Source: 40-80 sp964503665 (GTDB lineage: Bacteria > Bacteroidota > Bacteroidia > Flavobacteriales_D > Crocinitomicaceae). From it: a DNA stretch of 64,000 bases. The position numbers and the translations under genes were made by a program. Below, piece after piece: positions 1 through 7,858 of this stretch. Under the pieces are notes generated by a model that was not told the origin of the DNA, did not search any database, and saw nothing but the letters and a program-made list of their open reading frames with translations. Every line of letters starts with the position of its first letter. The first letter of the stretch is position 1. Location of the stretch: positions 1 through 64,000 of the forward strand of contig CAZDAR010000006.1 in the NCBI GenBank assembly GCA_964503665.1. Reading direction: 5' to 3'.

Positions 1-237
1 TGGCAATTACCGTATAAGAGGTCCCTGCTGTAGCACCAGTAATTACTCCACCTGCACCCACTGATGGGCCTGCTGGTGTAAATGTATAGGTATAAGTACC
101 ATTATAATTCGATACCGTACTTGATCCTGCTGCTGAACATGTTGCTAATGTTGTGGTAACAGTAGGCGCAACTGGTGTTGGCTTTATGGCTTGATTCGTA
201 AATGAGTTACTAGCTGGAGAAGGACAACCTGATAATG
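1..237 (-). repeat. 237-bp tandem repeat, copy A
   Basis: First visible copy of a direct repeat with a period of exactly 237 bp (79 codons), in frame within the giant surface protein. It is identical to the next copy except at position 56 (a here, g at 293), a synonymous GGT/GGC change. The array continues past the left edge, so the phase boundary chosen here is arbitrary. Confidence 0.95.
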
Positions 238-2059
238 TGGCAATTACCGTATAAGAGGTCCCTGCTGTAGCACCAGTAATTACTCCACCTGCGCCCACTG
301 ATGGGCCTGCTGGTGTAAATGTATAGGTATAAGTACCATTATAATTCGATACCGTACTTGATCCTGCTGCTGAACATGTTGCTAATGTTGTGGTAACAGT
401 AGGCGCAACTGGTGTTGGCTTTATGGCTTGATTCGTAAATGAGTTACTAGCTGGAGAAGGACAACCTGATAATGTGGCAATTACCGTATAAGAGGTCCCT
501 GCTGTAGCACCAGTAATTACTCCACCTGCACCCACTGATGGGCCTGCTGGTGTAAATGTATAGGTATAAGTACCATTATAATTCGATACCGTACTTGATC
601 CTGCTGCTGAACATGTTGCTAATGTTGTGGTAACAGTAGGCGCAACTGGTGTTGGCTTTATGGGTTGTATTGTAAAAGGAGTGGTAGGAGATGTACACCC
701 ATTTAGTGTCATTGAAATAGTATAAGCCTGCCCTACAGTTGCATTTGAAATCACTCCTGTTGTAGTATTACCAACCGGACCAGTGGGTGAAAAGATAGGT
801 GTTGAAGCACCAGTATAACTCGACAAATTACTTAATGTTGCTATACTTGGAGAAGAGCAAGTAGCTGGAGTAATAGTAATAACTGGCTTAACCGGCGTTG
901 GTTTTTTAATATCAATTTCAAATTGACTAGACGATAACGACGTACAGCCACCTGTTGTCACTTTTACAGTATATTTTTGACCTGGTGTCATATTACTTAT
1001 TACTCCTCCGGCACCAACAGTAGGGCCCGTTGGAGAAAAAGTAAAGGTTGGTGAAGGAAAACTACTATAATTAGAAATGGTCGCACCTCCATTTGCAGCA
1101 CATGTTGCTGCTGATGTTGTTATAGTTGGAGTGGCTACAGTACAACACGTAGGAAGTGTTATTGTCCTAGTCCTCACACAACCTGGTTCAGCTGAAAAAA
1201 CAGCAGTGATAACACAACTCTGCCCAAGCCCTGTTCCGCCACCAAACGAGTAATTCAATGAGGCTGAGCCTGAACTAAATGAGGAGGCCGGAAAAGTTTG
1301 TGACCCACCACATGAGCTACTAACAGTTAAACTTCCTGTAGTAGGGGCATCTGTAAAGGTTACATTTCCAGAAATGGTCGTATTTGCTCCAGAACAAGCT
1401 CCAGCACTAGCGGTTAGAGATGAGATATTACATGGATCAGGAACAACAATAGCACAAGACATCGCTCCTGCTCCTGGTTGTCCTGCATTCGTTTGCACCA
1501 TATTAATATAACCAGATACATTATCATAGTTTGTAATAACTACCACATAAATTTTACCAGCTTGAGCTGCTGGAGGCGAGGTTGATCCAATAGAATTGGG
1601 AACGCCACTGTAACAAGATCCATTACTTCCACCAGAACCTCCAATTGATATATTTTCTGTGGAACTTGTAGAATAGGATGCTTGAATAGGAAGATTACCA
1701 TTTGACACCCCACTACATGCTGAACCTAAATCATTATAAGGTCCCCACAAGGCAAAGTCAACATCTATTCCTGAACCACCTCCACCGGGGCTAGTTCCTT
1801 GTTTAATAGTAATGTTAATTTTACCTGCTTGATCCACTTTCATATAGTACCATGCAGCATTAGGAGAAGGTCCTAAACAACCAAAGTTAGTACCTGGGTT
1901 TTGCTGTTGAGCAGTAGGTTGTCCCGTTGTATTTGGAAAATTATATGAGCTACTTGAACATATTGGATCAGGATCACAAGGTCCAGTACCCTGTCCTAAT
2001 ACCGATATCTGACTTGATAATATAAAGAATAGTGTGATTAGGAGAGAGAATTTTTTCAT
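1..2059 (-). CDS. Giant secreted repeat protein, 3' end beyond left edge
   Basis: An open frame runs from the ATG at 2057-2059 to the left edge with no stop, giving 686 residues. The N-terminus is a signal peptide (MKKFSLLITLFFILSSQ, then a cleavage region near VLGQ). Residues to about 200 form a Gly/Ser/Pro-rich domain (for example PNAAWYYMKVDQAGKINI) of the kind seen at the start of large Bacteroidota surface proteins. After that come Cys-containing Ig-like modules of about 79 residues linked by KPTPV(A/K)P; the modules at the left edge are almost identical to one another. The architecture suggests a T9SS-exported adhesin or gliding-associated protein with its sorting domain outside the window; that part is inference. 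The 131-residue secreted protein gene lies 39 bp upstream on the same strand and is probably co-transcribed. Confidence 0.85.
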   Translation of the reverse strand, partial: MKKFSLLITLFFILSSQISVLGQGTGPCDPDPICSSSSYNFPNTTGQPTAQQQNPGTNFGCLGPSPNAAWYYMKVDQAGKINITIKQGTSPGGGGSGIDVDFALWGPYNDLGSACSGVSNGNLPIQASYSTSSTENISIGGSGGSNGSCYSGVPNSIGSTSPPAAQAGKIYVVVITNYDNVSGYINMVQTNAGQPGAGAMSCAIVVPDPCNISSLTASAGACSGANTTISGNVTFTDAPTTGSLTVSSSCGGSQTFPASSFSSGSASLNYSFGGGTGLGQSCVITAVFSAEPGCVRTRTITLPTCCTVATPTITTSAATCAANGGATISNYSSFPSPTFTFSPTGPTVGAGGVISNMTPGQKYTVKVTTGGCTSLSSSQFEIDIKKPTPVKPVITITPATCSSPSIATLSNLSSYTGASTPIFSPTGPVGNTTTGVISNATVGQAYTISMTLNGCTSPTTPFTIQPIKPTPVAPTVTTTLATCSAAGSSTVSNYNGTYTYTFTPAGPSVGAGGVITGATAGTSYTVIATLSGCPSPASNSFTNQAIKPTPVAPTVTTTLATCSAAGSSTVSNYNGTYTYTFTPAGPSVGAGGVITGATAGTSYTVIATLSGCPSPASNSFTNQAIKPTPVAPTVTTTLATCSAAGSSTVSNYNGTYTYTFTPAGPSVGAGGVITGATAGTSYTVIA
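238..474 (-). repeat. 237-bp tandem repeat, copy B
   Basis: Second copy, starting at the repeated tggcaattaccg. It differs from copies A and C only at 293. The encoded unit has two Cys residues (ATCSAAG and LSGCPSP) and a Thr/Ser/Gly-rich Ig-like sequence ending in KPTPVAPT. Confidence 0.95.
475..663 (-). repeat. 237-bp tandem repeat, partial copy C
   Basis: Third copy. Identity with copies A and B holds from 475 to 663 and then stops abruptly. From 664 to about 1140 two further modules of similar length follow, related in protein sequence (KPTPV linker, Cys pair, TGPxxxxGGVISN motif) but clearly diverged in DNA. Confidence 0.9.
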
Positions 2060-2098
2060 TTTATTATTATTTTATTTTGTACTTGGGCATTAAATAGC

Positions 2099-2494
2099 TT
2101 ATTTTTCAGTAGTATTTGGATCAATCACAATCATATAGTTTGTACCATATACTCGTAATATTTGCTTGCCTTTTCCATTGAAATTGAAAAAATATTTTAA
2201 TGGATTAAACTTATTTGGATCAAAATTTTCTGCTGTATCGTAGTCAATTTCTGGATGATATTTACTTTTCAACATAATTGTTCCTAAAACTGGATAATCT
2301 TTTCCATCCCATTTTTTCACTTCGACTTTCTCCATTCTCTGGATATATATTTCTTTATGCGCATCAGTTATGTAGGATGTTCCACCATATACCTCTTCCA
2401 TAAATGTTTCATAATTCTCAGAACTTATCTTTTGAGAAAAAGAGAAATTAAGACAACATGTCAAAATGAAGGTTATTAACAAATATTTTTTCAT
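2099..2494 (-). CDS. Small secreted hypothetical protein
   Basis: 131 residues with a clear signal peptide (MKKYLLITFILTCCLNFSFSQ) followed by a mature part of about 110 residues without Cys. The mature part is rich in Tyr, Lys and Asn, has a central KVEVKKWDGKDYPVLGTIMLKS stretch and ends MIVIDPNTTEK. I do not recognise a family. It lies 39 bp upstream of the giant repeat protein in the same direction, so it may be made with it, perhaps as a periplasmic or surface partner; that is inference from position only. Upstream DNA is an AT-rich gap in which I see no clear TAnnTTTG box for it. Confidence 0.75.
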   Translation of the reverse strand: MKKYLLITFILTCCLNFSFSQKISSENYETFMEEVYGGTSYITDAHKEIYIQRMEKVEVKKWDGKDYPVLGTIMLKSKYHPEIDYDTAENFDPNKFNPLKYFFNFNGKGKQILRVYGTNYMIVIDPNTTEK

Positions 2495-2975
2495 ATTTTA
2501 AACATTATAGTGGTTTAAAAGAATTCATACTCTAAAGTGACAGGAAAATTAGTCAAAAGTTGTCTAAGATTATAGGATGAGAATATGAAAAACATTTCAT
2601 TTAACAAATAAAACATTTATACATCTGATAATCAGTCGTTTATTAAAAAATGATTTTATTAACAATATTAGCTAAATAATCAAATATCGACATATACTAG
2701 TTTATGTTAAAATAATATTAATTCAAATCTTTAATGTGCTGTATTGTAAATCCTTTGTTTTTGTCTATACCTATACAATTATCTGCAAAAAGCTCTTTGA
2801 ATTGACCAAAAAATAAAATATACATATCGACGTTAGAGTAAACTATTGAAAACCAAGATTTTATAAAAAAAGAGAGAAGCATTAAATACTTCTAATATCA
2901 TGGTCATAAGTACAATGATATAGAAAAAATAATATTAAATTAAACTTGAGATTTTCACTAATAAATCTTAGCAAA
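2495..2975. other. AT-rich intergenic gap
   Basis: About 480 bp with no convincing gene. It should hold the promoter of the 131-residue secreted protein. On the minus strand it contains one 54-codon ORF of uncertain status (2718-2882). No hairpins, repeats or tRNA-like structures were noticed. Confidence 0.6.
2718..2882 (-). CDS. Doubtful 54-codon ORF, possible gene remnant
   Basis: A short minus-strand frame from ATG at 2880-2882 to TAA at 2718-2720. The translation has a hydrophobic start (MLLSFFIKSWFSIVY) and a protein-like tail (CIGIDKNKGFTIQHIKDLN). It looks more like the C-terminal end of a membrane-anchored protein than random AT-rich translation, but a stop codon lies just upstream in frame and no family is recognised. 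It could be a small membrane protein, the decayed end of a lost gene, or chance. Confidence 0.2.
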   Translation of the reverse strand: MLLSFFIKSWFSIVYSNVDMYILFFGQFKELFADNCIGIDKNKGFTIQHIKDLN

Positions 2976-3632
2976 TCAAATATCCAAAGGAAATTCTCCT
3001 TTATCTAGCCACTCTAACCATTTTTCACGAGGAGCTAATGAATGAATAAACGCATCATTCGTTTGCTCTAAAACGCCCTTACTGACTTGCTTTGCTACAT
3101 CAGCATCAAAGTTAGGCACTATGTCAAACATCAGGACTACTCTATCTTCATTTGTATTATTCCAAGTTTCATGTTCTTTACTGTCATCAAAAAACAAGAC
3201 CTTTCCTTCTTCCCAATTTACAATTTTATCTTCTACGCGTAATTGAACATCGCCATTTGGTATAATTAAACCCAAATGTGCTCTTAAAACTTCATTTGTA
3301 AATCCTGTGTGAGGAAGAATATGTGTGTTTGCAGATAAAAGTGAAAATTCAGCTGTTACAATCGACGGTATGGATTTAATCAAATTAGCAGTGATGGGAC
3401 AAGAATCCATATTGGGCAAATGATTAATACCGAAGAAACGAAAAGTATATGATTTCCAACCTTTTTGAACTGTCTTCACTAAATCAGGGCGCTCTTGCAT
3501 CCATGTTGATTGATGAGGCGCTATCATTGGTTTATTCATAACAGCAACCAATTCCTCTCGAATAGAAGAAACGTTATCTTCAAAAATCTTCAAGACCGGA
3601 AAAGATGTTGTATTATATATCATGAATGACAT
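2976..3632 (-). CDS. Aspartyl/asparaginyl beta-hydroxylase-like oxygenase (paralogue 1)
   Basis: 218 residues, predicted cytosolic 2-oxoglutarate/Fe(II) oxygenase of the AspH/LpxO family (PF05118-like), which uses a two-His iron site. Visible motifs: HILPHTG with H104 and H108, R117-AHLGLIIP, the second ligand H154 in KEHETWN 46 residues later, and the 2OG-anchoring R164 in DRVVLMFDI. The start is placed at MSFMIY because it aligns with the start of paralogue 3 and because a near-consensus -7 box (TATATTTA on the minus strand, 3649-3656) lies between it and the longer possible start at 3668. It is divergent from two further family members at 3740-5189. The substrate is unknown: peptide side chains or lipid acyl chains are both known in the family. 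Confidence 0.85.
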   Translation of the reverse strand: MSFMIYNTTSFPVLKIFEDNVSSIREELVAVMNKPMIAPHQSTWMQERPDLVKTVQKGWKSYTFRFFGINHLPNMDSCPITANLIKSIPSIVTAEFSLLSANTHILPHTGFTNEVLRAHLGLIIPNGDVQLRVEDKIVNWEEGKVLFFDDSKEHETWNNTNEDRVVLMFDIVPNFDADVAKQVSKGVLEQTNDAFIHSLAPREKWLEWLDKGEFPLDI

Positions 3633-3648
3633 TTTTAGTAATATTAGG

Positions 3649-3656
3649 TAAATATA
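3649..3656 (-). promoter_or_regulatory. Near-consensus -7 box of oxygenase paralogue 1
   Basis: TATATTTA on the minus strand, one mismatch from TAnnTTTG, 16 nt before the chosen ATG at 3632. It supports the shorter reading frame. Confidence 0.4.
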
Positions 3657-3714
3657 AAAATTATTCAATTAATAAATTAAACTACTTAAATTTCAGATAA
3701 TTTAGCAAAAATTT

Positions 3715-3722
3715 TATCTTTA
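3715..3722 (+). promoter_or_regulatory. Near-consensus -7 box of oxygenase paralogues 2 and 3
   Basis: TATCTTTA, one mismatch from TAnnTTTG, 17 nt before the ATG at 3740. Together with the minus-strand box at 3649-3656 it makes a compact divergent promoter region. Confidence 0.4.
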
Positions 3723-3739
3723 CCTGAAAGAAATGAAAC

Positions 3740-4549
3740 ATGAAAACACCTAAGATTTGGTTCTCTTTACTAGACCGATATGAATATCCAGGAAATGTGC
3801 CTGCCATTTATCCCAAAAATTATTTTGATTGGGAGAAAATATTTGAGGGTAAAAGAGATCTCATTTATGGTGAACTTAGGAATTATTTGGAAACAATAAA
3901 TGGTCCTGTTGAATATTTCAATTACGAAGTAGTCAATAAACTAGGTGATTGGAAAACCGTTCCATTAATAAGCTGGGGAGTTCATTCTCACAAACATCAA
4001 CGACATTTTCCAAAAACATACGATCTATTAAAACAGATTCCTGGATTAGTTACTATTTCATTTAGCGTTCTTGCTCCAAAATCCCATATCAAACCACATT
4101 ATGGAGACACTAACGCGATGGTTCGCTGTCATTTTGGATTGGAAATTCCAGGAGAATTACCCGAAATTGGATTCCGTGTAAAAGACCAAAAACAAGCGTG
4201 GAAAGAAGGTGAGTTATTAATTTTCTGTGATGGATACGAACACGAGGCTTGGAATCAAACAGATCAGGAACGTATCATTCTTTTATTTGATGTTATTCTA
4301 CCTGAATTTATGTCTGAAAAAAGAAAAATATGCGGAACAGTGTTGAGTTCACTATTCTTTCAAACCATCTTAATGCGTTTTAAACTAAAAGAACCATCTC
4401 GAAAAACTTTAAAAATCCTTACCTACTTTGCTCGAAACTCCGCCATTCTATTAACGCCCATTTATAATTTAATCGGAAAAATAAGATATCAACGAAAGCG
4501 TTTTTCAACCAACGGCAAGATGACTATAAATGGAACTAAAAAAGTGTAA
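3740..4549 (+). CDS. Aspartyl/asparaginyl beta-hydroxylase-like oxygenase (paralogue 2)
   Basis: 269 residues. The catalytic domain covers roughly residues 30-190: HIKPHYG (H116, H120), R129-CHFGLEIPG, H168 in YEHEAWN 48 residues after H120, and R178 in ERIILLFDV. This spacing fits the two-His iron site of AspH-type oxygenases. It is longer than its neighbours because of a basic C-terminal extension of about 75 residues that includes a hydrophobic stretch (NSAILLTPIYNLIGKI) and could contact membrane. The stop codon is one base from the ATG chosen for paralogue 3, so the two are translationally coupled. The substrate is unknown. Confidence 0.85.
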   Translation: MKTPKIWFSLLDRYEYPGNVPAIYPKNYFDWEKIFEGKRDLIYGELRNYLETINGPVEYFNYEVVNKLGDWKTVPLISWGVHSHKHQRHFPKTYDLLKQIPGLVTISFSVLAPKSHIKPHYGDTNAMVRCHFGLEIPGELPEIGFRVKDQKQAWKEGELLIFCDGYEHEAWNQTDQERIILLFDVILPEFMSEKRKICGTVLSSLFFQTILMRFKLKEPSRKTLKILTYFARNSAILLTPIYNLIGKIRYQRKRFSTNGKMTINGTKKV

Positions 4550-4550
4550 T

Positions 4551-5189
4551 ATGAAGAATGTCTATTTTTACGATTCAAAAGAATTTGAATACACTCAACT
4601 ATTAGAGGCTAATGTAGAAGTGATTCAGGAAGAACTACTTGCTATTTTACATCAAGATGCTACTAATTGGACGAGTGCGTATCCGAATTATCTTTCAAAA
4701 GATGCAACATGGAAAACCTTTGAATTCTTATTTTTCGGCATACATCATAAGGAAAATCAAAAATTATGTCCTAAAACTACAGCTATCTTAAACCAAATTC
4801 CTGAATTAATTACCGCTCAATTCTCTGTCTTACATCCACACTCTCATATATTGCCACACAAAGGATATAGTAAGTTACTTCTACGAAATCATTTACCTTT
4901 AATTGTGCCCGAAGGAAATCAATGTGGTATTAAAATTGAAAATGAAACCTATTATTGGCAAACGGGAAAATTAGTCGTTTTTGACGATAATTTCATACAC
5001 GAAGCATGGAATAAATCCGATGAAATTCGAGTTGTTTTAATGTTTGATATTGCAAAACCAAACTGTGGTTATTCTGCATCCGAAATCTGCACCTATAAGA
5101 TAGAGAACTTATCTGATGAAAATTTATTAAAAATAGCCGATAAATTAACTTGGAAGCAATGGCTCAATCAAGGTTATTTTAGTTTTTAA
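4551..5189 (+). CDS. Aspartyl/asparaginyl beta-hydroxylase-like oxygenase (paralogue 3)
   Basis: 212 residues from ATG 4551; a longer in-frame start at 4530 would overlap paralogue 2 by 20 bp. The shorter start is preferred because MKNVYFYDSKEF aligns with MSFMIYNTTSF of paralogue 1. Catalytic residues are intact: HILPHKG (H99, H103), R112-NHLPLIVP, H150 in IHEAWN and R160 in IRVVLMFDI. It resembles paralogue 1 throughout and paralogue 2 mainly in the catalytic core. It is followed by a bidirectional terminator shared with the convergent pruA gene. Confidence 0.83.
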   Translation: MKNVYFYDSKEFEYTQLLEANVEVIQEELLAILHQDATNWTSAYPNYLSKDATWKTFEFLFFGIHHKENQKLCPKTTAILNQIPELITAQFSVLHPHSHILPHKGYSKLLLRNHLPLIVPEGNQCGIKIENETYYWQTGKLVVFDDNFIHEAWNKSDEIRVVLMFDIAKPNCGYSASEICTYKIENLSDENLLKIADKLTWKQWLNQGYFSF

Positions 5190-5216
5190 AAGATTACATC
5201 AAACTACCTCCAACTA

Positions 5217-5245
5217 AAAAGCCATCCCCAAAAGGATGGCTTTTC
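5217..5245. terminator. Bidirectional terminator between oxygenase paralogue 3 and pruA
   Basis: An 11-bp perfect stem (AAAAGCCATCC / GGATGGCTTTT) with a six-base loop and A/T tracts on both sides, midway between convergent genes. Confidence 0.85.
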
Positions 5246-5261
5246 TATTCGTTAATTGATT

Positions 5262-6890
5262 TTATCCTAAGAAAGGGTAACGGTAATCTGTTGCTGGAAC
5301 GAACGTTTCCTTAATCGTTCTCGCAGAAACCCAACGCAATAAATTCAATGATGAGCCTGCTTTGTCGTTTGTACCTGATCCTCTAGCTCCGCCAAAAGGC
5401 TGTTGACCTACAACAGCACCTGTTGGTTTATCATTGATGTAGAAATTGCCCGCTGCATTCGCCAATTTTTCAATCGCTAAATTAATCGCATAACGATCTT
5501 GTCCCATAATAGATCCTGTCAAAGCATACTCGGATGTTTCATCTAATAATGTCAATGTTTCTTCGTATTTATTTTCATCATATACGTAAATCGTCATAAC
5601 TGGTCCAAAGATCTCTTCTACCATTGATTTGAACTTTGGATTGGTTGTTACAATAACAGTTGGTTCGATGAAGTAACCTACCGATTTATCATAGTTTCCT
5701 CCAACGATAATTTCTGCTTCACTACTATTCTTAGCGTAATCGATATAACTTGTGATACTATCAAATGCCTTCTCACTTATCACAGCATTCACAAAATTGG
5801 ACGTGTCTTCTGGTGATCCCATTTTGAAAGAACTCACTTGTTTCACCAAGATAGACTTCACTTCTGGCCAAATATTCGTTGGAATATACGCTCTTGAAGC
5901 CGCTGAACATTTTTGTCCTTGGAATTCAAATGCACCACGCGCAATAGCTGTTGCTACTTCATCTGCATGAGCAGATTTGTGTACCATGATGAAATCTTTT
6001 CCACCTGTCTCTCCCACAATTCTTGGGTAACTCTTATAAATTTCAATATTGTTAGCGATTGTTTTCCATAATTGTCTAAACACCGCTGTCGATCCTGTGA
6101 AATGAATACCTGCAAACTCTCTGTGTGCAAACACTACATCACCAATAGTAGCTCCACCCGCAGTTACCATATTGATAACACCATCAGGCAACCCAGCTGC
6201 TTGGAAAATATCTATAATCACTTTCGCAGAATAGATTTGTGTTTCTGCTGGTTTCCAAACCACTACATTTCCCATTAAGGCAGCAGAACCAGGTAAATTC
6301 GCCGCAATAGACGTAAAGTTAAATGGCGTTAATGCAAAAACAAAGCCTTCTAAAGGACGATATTGTAGTCGATTCCAAATTCCAGGAGCAGACTCTGGTT
6401 GCTGTGTATAAATTTCAGCCATGTATTGCACATTGAATCGAAGGAAGTCAATCAACTCACATGCCGCATCAATTTCTGCTTGAAAAACATTTTTCGATTG
6501 TGCCAACATAGTTGCAGCATTTAATTTATCTCTATAAGGTCCTGCTAATAAGTCAGCCGCTTTAAGAAAAATAGATGCTCGTTCTTCCCACGCCATTGCT
6601 GACCACTTCTCTTTCGCTGCTAATGCCGCTTCAATCGCTGCTTCGACATGTTTCTTTTCACCTTTATTGTAATGCGCTATTACTCGCTTGTGATCATGCG
6701 GAGGCGTTAAGGCTATTTTATTATCTGAAAATACTTTATCAGCACCAATATACATTGGAATATTGATTGGTTCTTGATTTAACATATCCTTGTACGTCTG
6801 AATCAGACTTTCTCTTTCTTTAGAACCTGTAGCATAACTTCGAACTGGCTCATTCACAGCTACTGGAACTCTAACTACTGAATTTGACAT
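5262..6890 (-). CDS. pruA: L-glutamate gamma-semialdehyde (P5C) dehydrogenase
   Basis: 542 residues, normal for the stand-alone aldehyde-dehydrogenase form found in Bacteroidota and related to the mitochondrial ALDH4A1 type. It oxidises glutamate-5-semialdehyde (from pyrroline-5-carboxylate) to glutamate with NAD+, the second step of proline breakdown. Visible residues: catalytic-site N191 in PFNFTSIAAN, the FTGST nucleotide motif near 264, general base E294 in GETGGKD, catalytic C328 in GQKCSAASR, and EEIFGPV further on. Proline dehydrogenase is not in the window, so this is not a PutA fusion. An exact -7 box sits 14 nt upstream of the ATG. Confidence 0.95.
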   Translation of the reverse strand: MSNSVVRVPVAVNEPVRSYATGSKERESLIQTYKDMLNQEPINIPMYIGADKVFSDNKIALTPPHDHKRVIAHYNKGEKKHVEAAIEAALAAKEKWSAMAWEERASIFLKAADLLAGPYRDKLNAATMLAQSKNVFQAEIDAACELIDFLRFNVQYMAEIYTQQPESAPGIWNRLQYRPLEGFVFALTPFNFTSIAANLPGSAALMGNVVVWKPAETQIYSAKVIIDIFQAAGLPDGVINMVTAGGATIGDVVFAHREFAGIHFTGSTAVFRQLWKTIANNIEIYKSYPRIVGETGGKDFIMVHKSAHADEVATAIARGAFEFQGQKCSAASRAYIPTNIWPEVKSILVKQVSSFKMGSPEDTSNFVNAVISEKAFDSITSYIDYAKNSSEAEIIVGGNYDKSVGYFIEPTVIVTTNPKFKSMVEEIFGPVMTIYVYDENKYEETLTLLDETSEYALTGSIMGQDRYAINLAIEKLANAAGNFYINDKPTGAVVGQQPFGGARGSGTNDKAGSSLNLLRWVSARTIKETFVPATDYRYPFLG

Positions 6891-6904
6891 AATTTTTTTT
6901 TATA

Positions 6905-6912
6905 CAAAGCTA
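6905..6912 (-). promoter_or_regulatory. -7 promoter box of pruA (TAGCTTTG)
   Basis: Exact TAnnTTTG match on the minus strand, 14 nt before the start codon. Confidence 0.6.
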
Positions 6913-7082
6913 CTAATAAACCTGCTTACTTTCGCCACTTTTTATCGCTTTCGAAAAGTAAAAGTTAAAACAATATCAATTCACAAACGATTTAATAGAA
7001 CAAACTTCCTTGAATTCAAATTCCTCTACGCTATTTTAAATTAACCAAATTGATTTATTTATTTTGTACACAAATCGATTTC

Positions 7083-7766
7083 ATGAAAACAATATTTATA
7101 ACTGGAACAAGTAGAGGAATTGGATATGCGCTTTTACAGGAATTAAAAAAAGAGAATTCTGTATTCACTATTGGTCGCCAACAAAATGATTTTTATTTAG
7201 ATCTATCAGCTATTGCGAAAGTAGAAGAGTTTCAATTTCCCAAAGTCAATACAAATGAAGTTGTTCTAATTAATAACGCTGGCATTCTAGGTGAAATTAA
7301 ACGGTCATTTGAAAAGGAAAAGGAAGATGTACAAACAGTAATAAACATCAATACGATAGCACCGATTATTCTATGTACTTCATTTATAAAGAAGTTTGCC
7401 AATAAAAAACTAACCATCATAAACATTTCATCTGGAGCTGCAAGAAGAGCTATTCCTTCCTGGGCCAATTACTGTGCTAGTAAAGCAGCAATTGATCTGT
7501 TTTCTGAAACACTTCAACTAGAACTTATTGAAAAAAACATAAATGGGCGCGTATTTTCAATTGCACCTGGAGTAGTTGACACAAAAATGCAAGAGGAAAT
7601 TAGAAATAGCAAAATATCGGATTTTTCGGTTGTTCAAAAATATATAGCTCTAAAAAAACAATTATTTTCACCAAATTTTGTAGCAAAAAAAATAAATTCA
7701 TTAATTTATAGTGAAAATAAATTTGAGAAAGTATTACTACGAATAGAAGATATAGCGGGCATTTAA
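7083..7766 (+). CDS. Short-chain dehydrogenase/reductase
   Basis: 227 residues from ATG 7083, where MKTIFITG is the typical beginning of an SDR fold; the longer in-frame start at 7050 would add 11 unlikely residues. Classical SDR signatures are complete: TGTSRGIG (residues 7-14) for NAD(P) binding, NNAG (64-67), Ser in INISSGAA near 116, and catalytic Y130/K134 in YCASK. The APGVVDTKMQ motif after strand 6 resembles sepiapterin-reductase/benzil-reductase-like SDRs (YueD type), but the substrate cannot be fixed from sequence. It is divergent from pruA. Confidence 0.85.
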   Translation: MKTIFITGTSRGIGYALLQELKKENSVFTIGRQQNDFYLDLSAIAKVEEFQFPKVNTNEVVLINNAGILGEIKRSFEKEKEDVQTVININTIAPIILCTSFIKKFANKKLTIINISSGAARRAIPSWANYCASKAAIDLFSETLQLELIEKNINGRVFSIAPGVVDTKMQEEIRNSKISDFSVVQKYIALKKQLFSPNFVAKKINSLIYSENKFEKVLLRIEDIAGI

Positions 7767-7858
7767 CCATTCAATCAATAATAACTGGCGTTAAATAGAA
7801 ATTAAAAAATACTTGGGAAAATCTATGTATATTGCATTTTATTTAAAGCCCAAAAAAC

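Noticed and set aside
1..663. Regularly spaced repeats that could suggest a CRISPR array
   Set aside because: The period is 237 bp, there are no short repeats with variable spacers, and the units are in frame within a long open reading frame with a signal peptide.
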